The notes under the pieces are model-generated. The model saw only the letters and a program-made list of their open reading frames with translations, was not told where the DNA came from and did no database searches. This document shows, in pieces, positions 1-10,779 of a stretch of DNA of 64,000 bases. The translations under genes were made by a program, and so were the position numbers. Location of the stretch: contig BLAL01000020.1 of the NCBI GenBank assembly GCA_015698045.1, forward strand, positions 1 to 64,000, read 5' to 3'. Within the stretch, counting starts at the first letter, position 1. Every line of letters begins with the position of its first letter. The DNA is from Rhizophagus clarus. Taxonomy: Eukaryota; Glomeromycota; Glomeromycetes; Glomerales; Glomeraceae.

Positions 1-268
1 AAAATAATAAAATGGTTTGGTCCCAAAGAGACTCTTCTGCTTCTCACATATTATTTTCATAAAAATTTTTTGTATGTTACTATTCTTTAGCTCAACTCGT
101 TTCCATAGAACAGAAACACCGCATCTGTACCATAATCGGCAGACAAATAGAATGGGATAGAGGGATTTATCTATTGCTAGGAAATATAAAATATGATTTA
201 ATAGTTCTGGTAAATATATAACTCTTAAATGTGTCATAATTAACAAATATTATATGCTAATTTAAAAT

Positions 269-853
269 ATGCATAACACCCTAGCTTTACCCGAATTACT
301 AGAAGCTATCTTTGCCTTTCTTAGTAGGAAAGATCTCTATAGGAGTTGTGCTAGAGTAAACCACCAATGGAATGCTGTATCTAAGCTTATTATTCAGAAA
401 AAAAGGAAAGCTGAATTTATTAGTATTCCCAGTATTCGTGATAATATTATTTCTTACCTTTATGATGATGATCTCAGTCTTACTGAAATTGTTAACTATT
501 GCAAAGTAAGTGATACATGGAGTGATATTTTTAATCGATTAAGTACAAGGACTATTTCGCTTTCTATATTATATGATCATAAAGATTTCTTAAATTCTTC
601 TCGCTATAGTAGAAGTCAACTACTTCATAATAAAAAACAATTTTTAGTCTATTTTACACGTCGTAAAATGCAATATTATTTAAAACAGGACTATGAACTA
701 AACAGGTACTATCAGGATGTCTGTTCGCTTTACGAACTAAGGAATGAATTTCTTAGACTGGCCAGAGTTTTCCAATCCTATGACTATGACTATACTGTTG
801 ATGATGAATTTCATAGGCTAGTCAAGTCTTTTCAGTCTATTAGATTTCCTTGA
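269..853 (+). CDS. F-box-like protein (194 aa)
   Basis: The first 42 residues read as an F-box: a Leu-Pro-Glu-Leu-Leu start at residues 6-11, an Ile-Phe-x-Phe-Leu core, and the later Cys-Ala-Arg-Val-Asn...Trp-Asn-x-Val pattern at about residues 27-37. F-box proteins dock on Skp1 in SCF ubiquitin ligases and choose substrates. The other 150 residues are rich in Tyr, Arg, Lys and Leu, look helical, and show no leucine-rich or WD repeats that I recognise, so the substrate-binding part is unknown. The product is short for a fungal F-box protein and may be a partial gene or have further exons; the ATG at 269 is the first one in the frame. The last 22 bases overlap a small ORF on the opposite strand. 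The F-box call is fairly safe, a working SCF role is inferred. Confidence 0.6.
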   Translation: MHNTLALPELLEAIFAFLSRKDLYRSCARVNHQWNAVSKLIIQKKRKAEFISIPSIRDNIISYLYDDDLSLTEIVNYCKVSDTWSDIFNRLSTRTISLSILYDHKDFLNSSRYSRSQLLHNKKQFLVYFTRRKMQYYLKQDYELNRYYQDVCSLYELRNEFLRLARVFQSYDYDYTVDDEFHRLVKSFQSIRFP

Positions 854-1026
854 TAATTATTTTGCACAAAATCTAACTCTCGTGCTAATCTATCTAATGT
901 TAATTGTAGTCCAATTATATAAACTTTTTGACGATCTTCTGCTCTAACCTCATTTTGGAATACCATTTTGATATTCTTTTTTACTTCATCTATAATATCC
1001 TCTAATCCGACTATGCTGGTTGTCAT
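832..1026 (-). CDS. Small ORF downstream of the polymerase element (64 aa)
   Basis: A 64-residue reading frame with mixed charged and hydrophobic spacing that suggests one or two amphipathic helices. It shows no motif I recognise. It is on the same strand as the broken DNA polymerase and the 115-residue ORF at 1103-1450, so the three could be one transposon cassette read right to left. It overlaps the 3' end of the F-box gene by 22 bases. The frame is short enough to be chance, although its residue mix is less AT-driven than most chance frames here. Confidence 0.3.
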   Translation of the reverse strand: MTTSIVGLEDIIDEVKKNIKMVFQNEVRAEDRQKVYIIGLQLTLDRLARELDFVQNNYQGNLID

Positions 1027-1102
1027 TTTAGTGATTTATTCTATAATCAAATATTTAACATGCCAGAAAAAATATCTTTGTAAAAAGCTTTGCCAAAGAT
1101 GA

Positions 1103-1450
1103 CTAGATTGCCATTGCTTTGAGCATCTGCTCTATTTCATCTTCTGACCTTTCACGATTCTCCTCCTTAGCTATTTGATAATAAAGCTCATATAATTCCT
1201 CTAGGCTGGTAAATAGATCATTATCTTCATACCTTTTGCGATAATTTTCTAGCCTTTCAGTATATGCTTCTTCCTTAGGGAACATCTTTACTGCAAGTGT
1301 TTTAATATAGTTATTCGGATCCTTTTCAGCTCGTAGTTTTTTTAGATATTCTCCATAATTTTTTGCAAGATTATCATATTTTCTGCCTTTTCGCAATGCA
1401 GTTTTTATGACTTTTATTTGCGCAAGTTCTATATCCTTATGATCGACCAT
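1103..1450 (-). CDS. Charged helical protein of the polymerase element (115 aa)
   Basis: The 115 residues are very rich in Lys, Glu, Arg and Tyr, with long stretches predicted to be helical and no Cys. There is no transmembrane segment or signal peptide. I do not recognise a family. It begins about 100 bases after the stop of the polymerase frame and runs in the same direction, and its even codon use contrasts with the AT-rich spacers on each side. The best guess is an accessory protein carried with the polymerase, for example a DNA-binding or structural factor; that is inference from position only. A host gene of unknown role is the alternative. Confidence 0.45.
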   Translation of the reverse strand: MVDHKDIELAQIKVIKTALRKGRKYDNLAKNYGEYLKKLRAEKDPNNYIKTLAVKMFPKEEAYTERLENYRKRYEDNDLFTSLEELYELYYQIAKEENRERSEDEIEQMLKAMAI

Positions 1451-1548
1451 TTTTGTATCGTTTCTACTATAACGATAGAAAAACTTTAATTAATAAAATT
1501 ATATTCTTTGATAATTTTTACCTGGAAAAAATATTTATTATAAAGGAT

Positions 1549-4500
1549 CTATTCCTTGACACGAAGTTTAACTTTTATAGCCCTTTCTTCTGCTTCTTCA
1601 GGAGATAATCCAGATGCTATCAGGCGTTTATATAATCCAATTCGCCAATGTCCATATGGCAGGGTTCGAATTCCATCAAGTAAGATCCAGCGCTTGTTAT
1701 CATATGGATTCAGTCCTATCTTATTTACCCTCTCCAGATATATTTGATGATCATGACTGCGGAGACCATACATATCATGTCGGGTTAGCTTCTTAGTCCT
1801 GAGACATTCTAGAAATTTGTCATGTCGAAGCTCCTTTTTAACCACGCATTTCTTAACACCCTTTGCCTTCTGGATGCCATGCTTCTTTTTAGGGTCTTCT
1901 GAATCGGGATCATCGGGAGTTTTAGGATCATGACCTGCTGGAAGAACTGAATACATTTTTGGCTTTAAACATATTGATTCGCCTATTGGGTTCCCCTTTG
2001 TCTCATCCTTCATTAGAAATAAGTCTCCTGAATAGTTAAGATCGAAAATATCTGGTCTTTCTGCTCGATCTTTATATATGTCTTCAGTTTCTATCCACAT
2101 TATGAGTGAGTCTGTATCTGTATAAAGTAGACGGGCCTTATCTCCATAGCGAGGCTTTATGTAACCGTACCAAAAGTTATACATCATGGCCTTGCTAATG
2201 TCGAGAATTGCCTGCCCCACATAAATTGGTTTATTTAGAGTTACTGTTCCTTTTAACATGTGAACTGCTGTGATGCCCCCTTCGAATGCTTTAAAGCCTA
2301 CATATAATGGTGAACTTGCTAGACGCCTAATTTTTTATCCTCTTCTGTTCTAAGTAGCTCTACTCTCATATGTTTACGGACATTCTCCATCTGTTTGCCG
2401 AAGACTGCATTATTTTTTAACTTATAATACATAACTCCAAACTCATCCCCAGTGGCCTTAGCTATTTTGCGTTTACAAATATTTTCCTCAATATAGTCTT
2501 TCATCCATGGAGACTGCCGGAATTTTAATCCACCGTGAATCTTTGTAACTTTCACCCCCAATTTCATGTATAACTGGAGTGCACGATAATGGATCACGTA
2601 GTTTTTTTTGGGATAAAGGGTTTGGACGAGCTTTTCTCCTGTTGTATATTTTCCGCCCCCAACTTCTTTATCTTGCACTAATCTTTCATTATACAAGCTA
2701 AGCCATTCTTCTGGAACTATCTGCTTTTCTGGTGCTAAAGGATAATCTGAAAAGAAATCATGCAAGTGCACTGGGGCTTCTAGATCAACTTCCAATGTAT
2801 ATCCTATTTCAGCATCTGGTGCAATGCTTTGTATGTCTGGAAGCTGTTCTAAGCTTACTTTTCCCAATATTTCTGTAGGCATGTATTGGGTCATTGCACC
2901 TGAATATAAAGCATTCATATCCTCATACATGATCCAGGAATCCGGCTTGCTAGAATCGTAATCTGGACATTTCAGATTATTAGCTTGGGCATATCGGTGA
3001 CTTGCCATTGTCATTCCTCCACGGATACCATTTTCAACCATCAGATATTCGTCCATATCTGTCATGAGCTTGAGTTCGACTCCACTGCTCTTATATAATG
3101 AATCGTTGAACATTCCTGGTGCTGAGACGTAGTGGGAAGGGTCTAAGCCATCATCTTGCAGACATATGATGGTATAGTTCATAAATACATCAGCTAGTAA
3201 GAGTACGTCTGTCTCAAGGTAAAGATCATGATAGTCTCCAAAGCTTTGCATCTCAAATGTTTGCCATACTTTTTGAGCGTATTCATAGTCCTCCTTACTG
3301 ATATTTTGCTGACTGAGAAGCGAATAGAAATCCTTTCTAGGCGGGAGGCTTGTTCTGTCGAATTTTTCCCATGCATTTGTCCAATCATATGGAAATACAC
3401 CCTTTCGGAAAAGAAGTTTAATCTTTTCTATCGAATAACCTTTTGCAGTAAAGTGCTTGACAGTTAGGGGGAACTTTTCTGGGTTTTCTCCTAGACATGC
3501 TACTAACTTATCTAATCCCATTGCCATATGCTGAAAACTGTCAAGAAATCGGAGTTGACCTACATCCATGGCCTTATACTTTCCAATATTTTCTGGAATG
3601 CAATTTAGCTTATCAGCCGTGAACTTGCTCACAACTTTCATAAGCGGATGGGAATCATACCCACGAAAATTATGGCAGATGAGAGGCACTTTCGTCTCAA
3701 AAGATCCTATCCGTAACTTTTTATTGCAAGCATCATGAGCTGGACCTCAGAACTTGCCACTTATATGGTCGTGATCTTTTACTTTTCGATTAAGAGCACT
3801 TAAGGCTTCTCGGTATCTTTTCTGCACCTCTTTCTTTTCAGGATGCTCCTTTTCCATACATGTTTCCCATTCCTTAACTTCTAATAATCTATGCTTTGCT
3901 TCTTCGAGTTTTTTTATTACCTCTGGTGCTGGTTTTAAGAAAGGTCCCTTGCAAATCCAGCATTTAGTCGCTTCATTATACGCCTTCAAGTCTCCTGGTG
4001 CCATTATCATTTCAGCCGGTGCAGATAAATCTTCTTGGATAGCTAGGAGTTCCTCTTCGATTTTTGTAACGAATCTTTTCAAGGCATCTGGGCCTCTATA
4101 TAGATCGTGACTCACAATCTCATAATTAAGTGAACTATCCATGCGAACCACTACATAGCAATAACCACTTGGCTTATGCCTCTGTATTCTTTCAGTATGG
4201 GTTAGTTTTGTTTTTTCTTCGGGAGTTAGATTTTCGGTTAAGCTTTCTAAATCCCAGAATATTCGGTATGGGTTTGGTTGCATGCATTTATGATTATAAA
4301 AAGCTTTGATACTCTTATTTTTTATCGGCATTTGTGGCCGTTGAGGAGCATTATTCAAACCCTTGCATTTCGGCAAATGTTCCTTATACCCTTTCTCCGC
4401 TGAATATACATGAAGGCAATATCGGCATAGATATTTTCGTCCTTTATGCTTACTATGATTGTATACCAGCTTGTGCAGATCTTTGATTATGCAGTAATGA

Positions 4501-4946
4501 CTTCTATCTTCTTCCGTAATTACTAGAAGATTTACTTGCTTATATTCATCTCCCCTTCTTTCTGAAATATAGCGAAAGTCAAGACATTTGTTTTGATTGT
4601 GCCACTCATAAACACATAAGCTAATCTCTGGATTATTCTCTTCGAACTTCTTATAAATAGGTGTTGAGACTGGCACTGGAATTGGGATGTCTTCCATATT
4701 AAGTTCTTCCACAAAACCTCCATATAGCCGATGTGGATTTCTCTCTGGATGAACTTTAACCGGATGCAAAGCTCCTAGAACACTCCACTTGAAACACCAG
4801 TCATCATTATTTTGAATATTTATAATTCCATTATTACGTTTTGGCAAAGTTTCAGGTAATGGTATATGAGCAGTAGGACCAATTGGATTAAAATCAGATA
4901 TTTCTATACTAAATTCTTCTATATATTCTGGGTAAGCATCAGACAT
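1549..4946 (-). pseudogene. Virus-type family B DNA polymerase of a mobile element, broken
   Basis: Three minus-strand pieces together cover a nearly full polymerase of about 1,100 residues. Piece 1 (4946-3747) has a zinc finger (C174, C177, H190, C194), exonuclease motif I (D232, E234) and the first half of a zinc-ribbon/HNH-like site (C329, C332, H392, H394). Piece 2 (to 2319) has exo II (N7..Y11-D12), exo III (Y158xxxD162), a Gly-Ile-Arg-Gly-Gly segment typical of the protein-primed class, motif A (D258..LY263, without the usual Pro after Tyr) and motif B (K424..FG). Piece 3 (2259-1549) has motif C (YTDTDS, D48 and D50). A TGA stands where an Arg codon is expected at about 3734-3736, and a one-base loss in an A run near 2334 shifts the frame. 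This is the DNA_pol_B_2 class found in Maverick/Polinton and adintovirus-like elements. No integrase or capsid gene is seen. Confidence 0.85.
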
Positions 4947-5159
4947 TTGGTATATGTGTTATCTCTAACCGTCGCACTATTACTTACTTATAAAATTTTT
5001 TCTTTAATTAATTATTTCCTATTTTTTTCAGTTTTCGGTTATAGAGCCGTTACCAAAAGCAGTATTTACAGGCTTGCCAAAATGGTTTTGGGCTATTACA
5101 AAACTTAAGTATTAACTATTTATTAATTAATCTTTTGAATTTTAGTGTTAAAAAATAGG

Positions 5160-5417
5160 ATGATTAGTGAATATTCTTGTCCGTATCTTTGCAATACTGG
5201 AAAGGTTTGCAATAACCCTTGTATTCGCCCTGAAGGTTGCCGATTTCATAGAAAATCAAAAAAACGGATACCATGCTCTGACTGCGGGAAGCCTACCGCT
5301 TCTTCTTGTGGCCGATGCCCATTACATATCAGAGGCTATTATGTTACCCAGTATTATGACAGATTGCGGACTAAAGCTTTAAACCTGGAATATACTAAGG
5401 GTATAATAGGAATGTAA
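5160..5417 (+). CDS. Small cysteine-rich, probably zinc-binding protein (85 aa)
   Basis: From the ATG at 5160 the frame gives 85 residues with ten cysteines and paired histidines: C7, C11, C17, C21, C27, H30, then C39, C42, C50, C53, H56. The CxxC and CxxCxxH spacing suggests two zinc knots. The tail is Tyr- and Arg-rich. I do not recognise a named family. It is divergent from the polymerase, whose start is about 210 bases away, so the two may share a promoter region and belong to one element. The bases just before could also be read as an intron acceptor, in which case this is the last exon of a longer gene. It lies directly beside the GTTAGA repeat array. Confidence 0.5.
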   Translation: MISEYSCPYLCNTGKVCNNPCIRPEGCRFHRKSKKRIPCSDCGKPTASSCGRCPLHIRGYYVTQYYDRLRTKALNLEYTKGIIGM

Positions 5418-5424
5418 TGTATTC

Positions 5425-6246
5425 TCGTTAGATTTATTTAGATCATGATTTTTATGTGCTCTAGCTTGCCAGAATTATTTACTGATATGTGATTTTTTCG
5501 TTAGACTTATAAATTCCCCCAGCAGAGCGGAAACATTAGACAAATAAATAATGTATTAGATAAGGAGTTAGCCTGTACGAAGCCAATTCCTGATATATAT
5601 TTTTTCGTTAGATTAATAAATTCCCGGCAAGGCAGACAGACTTATTTTTCAGAAGCTGATTTGCTATTCGGTTATCTAGACTCCACTGAATCTGTTTTCA
5701 GCTTTGGAAAAGTTGGGACAAAAATCTCGTTAGATTTATTTAACAATTATGCTATTTAATGGGCTAGCTTGCGCAGAAGCCATTCTTGTATATAGAAAAG
5801 TTCGTTAGATTTAAAAAATCACATGATTTTTCGTTAGACTTATTTTTGTTAGACTTATTTATTAAATATGCTAATTGATGCGCTAGCCTGCATTAAACCT
5901 TTTCTTGATTAAGGAAAAGTTGAGACAAAAATCTCATTAGATTTATTTGATAAATATGTTAATTGATGCGTTACCTTACATTAAACCCGTTCTTGATTAA
6001 GGAAAAGTTAGGACAAAAATCTCGTTAGACTTATTTTTTTCGTTAGACTTATTTAGGGGGTAATAAGGACCGTTAGATTTATTTTGGTTAGACTTATTTT
6101 TTTTCGTTAGACTTATTTAGGGGGTAATAAGTACCGTTAGATTTATTTTGGTTAGACTTATTTAATAAATATGCCAATTAATACGCTAATCCTTGTAGAA
6201 TTAATTCCTGATATATTTATTTTCGTTAGACTTATTTTTCGTTAGA
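5425..6246 (+). repeat. Diverged satellite with a GTTAGAYTTATTT core
   Basis: At least fifteen copies of a core close to CGTTAGAYTTATTT lie in one orientation between the cysteine-rich ORF and 6246. Two levels of tandem structure are visible. An 88-base unit, read as AAATATGYTAATTGATGCG plus downstream sequence, starts at 5864 and 5952 with a weaker third copy near 6167. A 64-base unit containing AGGGGGTAATAAG starts at 6041 and 6105 and is almost perfect. Older copies nearer 5500-5800 carry the core followed by AAATTCCC. No coding is visible. It could be a subterminal region of the neighbouring element or an independent satellite. Confidence 0.8.
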
Positions 6247-6250
6247 TTTA

Positions 6251-6410
6251 TTTACAATAGAGAAATTACAATTCTAGAAGTCTTAGAAGCTTTTCTAATA
6301 TATTAATAAAAAATTGATATAGAAATTAACCTTCTAAGACGGCTAAAAGCTTTTCTAACACAATATAGAAATTAATATTCTAGATCTTTTAGAACTAATT
6401 CTCATATAAT
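6251..6410 (+). repeat. Three short direct repeats (TAGAAATTA...TTCTA units)
   Basis: Three tandem degenerate units of about 45-65 bases each begin AGAAATTA, contain TTCTA, and continue with a TTTTCTAA-like or TTCTCATA-like stretch (near 6257, 6320 and 6364). They follow directly on the GTTAGA array and may be part of the same structure. Confidence 0.55.
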
Positions 6411-6448
6411 AAAAAAACGATATTGATTTTAACATTCAGGGGGTTGTA

Positions 6449-6511
6449 ACACACAATAGCAAGGGGGGACGGACCTTACGGTCCTTTAACCCCCACTTTG
6501 CCATTGTGTTC
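6449..6511. other. Imperfect hairpin / small inverted repeat
   Basis: The arms pair AACACACAATAGCAA with a right arm ending TTGCCATTGTGTT, and continue through a G-run against a C-run to GGACC/GGTCC around a TTAC loop at 6476-6479. The G+C content is well above the surroundings. It could be the paired ends of a tiny foldback element or a transcribed hairpin; there is no gene for which it would be an obvious terminator. Confidence 0.6.
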
Positions 6512-6521
6512 TTTTCATTTT

Positions 6522-6621
6522 GAAAGTAAGAGTAATCTAGGTTTAGAATCTAGATTTTGGTAGTGTCACTGACTTGTCAGTGCATAATCCCATTTTCAGT
6601 TCACTAGGTACTTTTACTTTG
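6522..6621. mobile_element. MITE-like element, copy 1
   Basis: About 100 bases bounded by inverted ends (GAAAGTAAGAGTAATCTAGG on the left, a right end that reads CAAAGTAAAAGTACCTAG on the other strand). The middle has the hairpin ACTGACTTGTCAGT. It is closely similar to the copy at 6801-6908. Confidence 0.6.
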
Positions 6622-6800
6622 CTAATAGGATCTGTTGATTCTGAAGGAGGAATCAACTATGTACTTCTCCTATTAATAAATGAAAAGATTCAAATCCTTA
6701 AAATTTATATAATATTAAGATAATTACCATAAAATTGGTTAATTTAATTTAATTTTTATTTTTATTCAAATTTGAAAGGTATGTTTTCTTTTTTATTATA

Positions 6801-6908
6801 CAAAGTAAAAGAGTAATTCCTGGTTATAGAATATTGATTTTGGTAATGTCACTGTCTTGTCAGTGCATGATCCCATCTTCAGTTCACAAGCCAGGTACTT
6901 TTACTTTG
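6801..6908. mobile_element. MITE-like element, copy 2
   Basis: A 108-base element with terminal inverted repeats (CAAAGTAAAAGAGTAATTCC left; CAAAGTAAAAGTACCTGGC read from the right end) and possible TA target duplications on both sides. The internal CTTGTCAGTGCAT...ATCCCAT block matches copy 1. No coding capacity, so it would depend on a transposase elsewhere. Confidence 0.7.
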
Positions 6909-7342
6909 TATTAAATGAAAAGGTTAGCATATCCTTTAATGAAAATTATTTTGGAATTTGTTTGATTTTTAACTTTTAATTTGTTTATTTAATTTATTTA
7001 TTTTGTATATTACTAACTTATGGCTACATGGCACAGTATTTTGCGATGGTTGGAGCATTTACTTTATCAAATTAATTAATTTGATGGGGCCTATGTATTT
7101 ATTCAGTATTGTTTTTCTTTTTAATTAATATAGGGTGAAGTTTATCATGGGATGGTATAACTTTTAACTTTATATTTTCTGATTTTTATCATATTACTAA
7201 TTTTTATGATTTTACTATAATTTTAAAAGTATTTTAATACATATAAGTTAATGTCATAAATAAATTATTATAATTTAATGGCATTAAATTTTAATTCTGA
7301 AAAGATGTGTCATTCTTTTCATTTTGAAAATAAGAGCAATCT
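6909..7342. other. AT-rich spacer ending in a MITE fragment
   Basis: No gene is visible. The last 30 bases (from about 7313) match the left end of the MITE at 6513-6545 (TTTTCATTTTGAAA...AAGAG) and stop exactly where the broken BTB copy begins. Confidence 0.6.
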
Positions 7343-8738
7343 ATGAGGTGAAGAACCTAATGTCAAAAAAATTCATGCTCATTCAAATATTTTATGCGTT
7401 AGGTCTCAATATTTTCGTACTGCATTTTCTAATGAATGAGCTAAAAAAGAAGATGGTAAATTTATTTTGAGAAAACAAAATATTAAACTGCATTTATTTG
7501 ATATTATTCTTAGGTAATAAATATATAAAGTTTATGATATTTTTCTTTTTTGATATTAATTTATAAATTACGTTTGTAGATTTATTTATTGTGAAACTAT
7601 TGAATTAAAGAATTTACAAGGTCCCGATGTGTTGAACTTGCTGATTGCAGTAGATGAACTTAATATTCATTCATTGATTACTTATATTCAGGAATACTTG
7701 ATTGATCATCAAACTGAATTCTTACATCAAAATCCAACCGGTGTTCTTGAAATTGTTTATCAACATGAAACCTTTACGGATCTATGGAATTTTTGTCTTG
7801 AAAAGATTTGCAAAGAACCAAAAATTCTATTTGATTCTAATAATTTCACTAATTTAAAAGCTCCTTTATTAGAAATATTATTGAAACGAGATGATTTGAA
7901 TATGGATGAAATTGAAATTTGGAATAGTAGCTTATTGAAATGGTGCTTCGCTCGACAGAATATGATGAATGATTCAACAAAATGGAGTAAAGATGATATT
8001 ACAAAGATTGAAAGGTCATTGCATAGATTTATTCCATTAATTCGGTTTTATGATATTGAACCAACAGAATTCTTTTACAAGGGTTATTCGCATAAAGACA
8101 TATTACCACAAGATTTAATTCATGATCTTTTAGAGTATCATATTGTTCCTAATAAGAAACTTAAAGCTAAAATACCTCCTTCAAAGAGGCCACATTTAAA
8201 ATTTATACTTGACTCAAACTTGATTGAATCAAATCATGTTCCTCTTTTTGCTTCATGGATTGATAAAAAGGAATCTTCATATTATGATAAAAAAGATATT
8301 CTCTATGAATTTAATTTATTATATCGTTCAAGTAGAGATGGAATTGATACTAAATCATTTCATAAAAATTGTGATAATAAAGGAGCTACTATCTGGATAG
8401 CAAAAATTAAAAATTCAACAAAATCAATTGGAGGTTACAATCCACTTGGTTGGAGTGGAAATAGTTGGAGAAATACTAAAGATAGTTTTTTATTCAGTTT
8501 TGCAGATTGGAAAAAAATTTCTCTTGCCACAACAAAGTTATCTTATATAATGAAAATGGAGTAAATTATGCTGTTTATTGTGGTAACCATCGCGGGCCAC
8601 AAATGGGAGATTTATGCTGTTTTAATTCTGATAGTTGGAAATACAGTATAACAGCCATAATGGTTATTATCCTAACTTAGATATTCCAAATAATTTTAAA
8701 TAGAGGATTATGAAGTATTTCAAGTGATTAAAAAATAA
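7343..8738 (+). pseudogene. BTB-BACK-TLDc gene, subfamily A, 5'-truncated and frameshifted
   Basis: The copy starts inside the BTB exon: about the first 26 codons and the promoter are missing and a MITE fragment abuts the break. The conserved Trp codon of the Asn-Glu-Trp-Ala segment is a TGA at about 7438. The exon 1 donor (AG|GTAATA, at 7513/7514) and exon 2 acceptor (7579/7580) are kept. Exon 2 is open through BACK and most of TLDc, with one extra Ser codon after Ile-Trp-Asn, until a one-base deletion near 8548 shifts the frame; more indels follow near 8646 and 8695. It is otherwise almost identical to the intact gene at 9295-10779, so it broke recently. A truncated BACK-TLDc product from a later start cannot be excluded. 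Confidence 0.85.
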
Positions 8739-9294
8739 TGAAAACTGAAAAAGGAATTTAATTAATAACAACTCGATAGATTAATATAAATAGAAGATTG
8801 TACACTGCATATTAATTATTAATTCAATTATTTTCAAACATGAACAAATTTTAATAACAGGAAAAATACAGCCTTTAAAACAAATGCTTTTTTTGTAGTT
8901 TTGAATTACCGATTCGGAGACGTTTAATCCTTATGATGTTACATACATACAAATTAAGAATCCGTTAGTTCCAAAATAGGAGTTCTAGATTTTGAGCTTG
9001 AATTTCGTTCATTTGAAAATCATTTACAGTATTAAGTAAATTTATGTCGATCACAATTTATTTTAAATTATGCCGACGTAACTTATGACGGAAGGTCCTA
9101 AAGCCGTGTATAAATTATCTTACTTAAATAGGATAATCTATTTATAATAAAGTATTGGAAGGGCAGTATAGGCTACACTAACATGCAAACAAGTAATTGC
9201 TTACATTTACACAACATATAAATTAATCCTAAAAAATTTACGCTTTCCGTTTTATTATTTTTTTTTTTTTTTCATAAAAAATAACCAAATAAAA

Positions 9295-10779
9295 ATGTCT
9301 TCAAATTTTTTAGCAGAGTTATCCAACGATTATAAAAAGCTTTTTGAGACTGAGATAGGATATGATGTTATTATATATGCAGGTGAAGAACCTAATGTTA
9401 AAGAAATTCATGCTCATTCGAATATTTTATGCGTTAGGTCTCAATATTTTCGTACTGCATTTTCTAATGAATGGGCTAAAAAAGAAGATGATAAATTTAT
9501 TTTAAGAAAACAAAATATTAAACCGCAATTGTTTGATATTATTCTTAGGTAATAAATAAATAAACTTTATGATATTTTTTTTCTTTTTAGTTATTAATTT
9601 ATAAATTACGTTTATAGATTTATTTATTGTGGAACTATTGAATTAAAGAATTTACAAGGTCCTGATGTGTTGAACTTGTTGATTGCAGTAGATGAACTTA
9701 ATATTCATTCATTGATTACTTATATTCAGGAATACTTGATTGATCATCAAACTGAATTCTTACATCAAAATCCAACCGGTGTTCTTGAAATTGTTTATCA
9801 ACATGAAACTTTTACGGATCTATGGAATTTTTGTCTTGAAAAGATTTGTAAAGAACCAAAAATTCTATTTGATTCTAATAATTTCACTAATTTAAAAGCT
9901 CCTTTATTAGAATTATTATTGAAACGAGATGATTTGAATATGGATGAAATTGAAATTTGGAATAGCTTATTGAAATGGTTCTTCACACAACAGAATATGT
10001 TGAATGATCCAACAAAATGGGGCAAAGATGATATTACAAAGATTGAAAGGTCATTGCATAGATTTATTCCTTTAATACGATTTTATGATATTGAACCAAC
10101 AGAATTCTTTTACAATGTTTATTGTTATAAAGACATCTTACCACAAGATTTAATTCATGATCTCTTAGAGTATCATATTGTTCCTAATAAGAAACTTAAA
10201 GCTAATAAACCTCCTTCAAGGAAGCCGAATTTAAAATTTAAACTTGACTCAAACTTGATTAAATCGAATCATGTTCCTCTTTTTGCTTCATGGATTGATA
10301 AAAAGGAATCTTCATATTATGATAAAAAAAATATTCCGTATGAATTTAAGTTACTATATCGATCAAGTAGAGATGGAGTTAATTATCAATCATTTCATAA
10401 AAATTGTGATAATAAAGGAGCTACTATCTGGATAGCAAAAATTAAAAATTCAACAAAATCAATTGGAGGTTACAATCCACTTGATTGGAGTGGAAGAGGT
10501 TGGAAAACAACTACAGATAGTTTTTTATTCAGTTTTGCAGATTGGAAAAATACTTCTATTTCCACAACAAAGTTATCTTATATTAATAATTATGACGGAA
10601 AATTTGCTATTTATTGCAATAATGATTGTGGGCCAAGAATGGGTGATTTAGAATGTTATGATTCTGATAATTGGAAGTATAGAGGTCAAGTTGATTATTA
10701 TCCTAATTTAGATATTCCAAATAAATTTAAAATAGAAGATTATGAAGTATTTCAAGTAATTAAAAATAATGAAAATTGA
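9295..10779 (+). CDS. BTB-BACK-TLDc domain protein, subfamily A (471 aa, two exons)
   Basis: Exon 1 is 9295-9548 and exon 2 is 9618-10779, joined across a 69-base GT-AG intron in phase 2 that restores Arg85. Residues 1 to about 125 form the BTB/POZ fold (Tyr-Asp-Val-Ile-Ile, His-Ala-His-Ser-Asn-Ile-Leu, Ser-Gln-Tyr-Phe-Arg). About 130-240 is BACK (Glu-Ile-Glu-Ile-Trp-Asn, then Phe-Ile-Pro-Leu-Ile-Arg-Phe). A basic linker near 275-290 leads to TLDc at about 300-471 with Phe-His-Lys-Asn-Cys-Asp-Asn-Lys, Gly-Gly-Tyr-Asn-Pro, Asp-Ser-Phe-Leu-Phe-Ser-Phe and a Tyr-Glu-Val-Phe-Gln end. BTB-BACK proteins often act as Cullin-3 adaptors and TLDc proteins in oxidative resistance; the role here is unknown. 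This is the only unbroken A copy in the window. A long T run lies just before the ATG. Confidence 0.85.

Noticed and set aside
1556..1796. Open frames on the plus strand across the polymerase C-terminal piece
   Set aside because: They run antisense to strong polymerase motifs and have no motif of their own.
3194..3467. Short open frames inside the polymerase in other frames
   Set aside because: Shadows of the coding strand; the exo III region explains the sequence.
4866..5108. 80-codon hydrophobic frame between the polymerase and the Cys-rich ORF
   Set aside because: It overlaps the polymerase start antisense and its Phe/Leu/Ile content follows from T-rich DNA.
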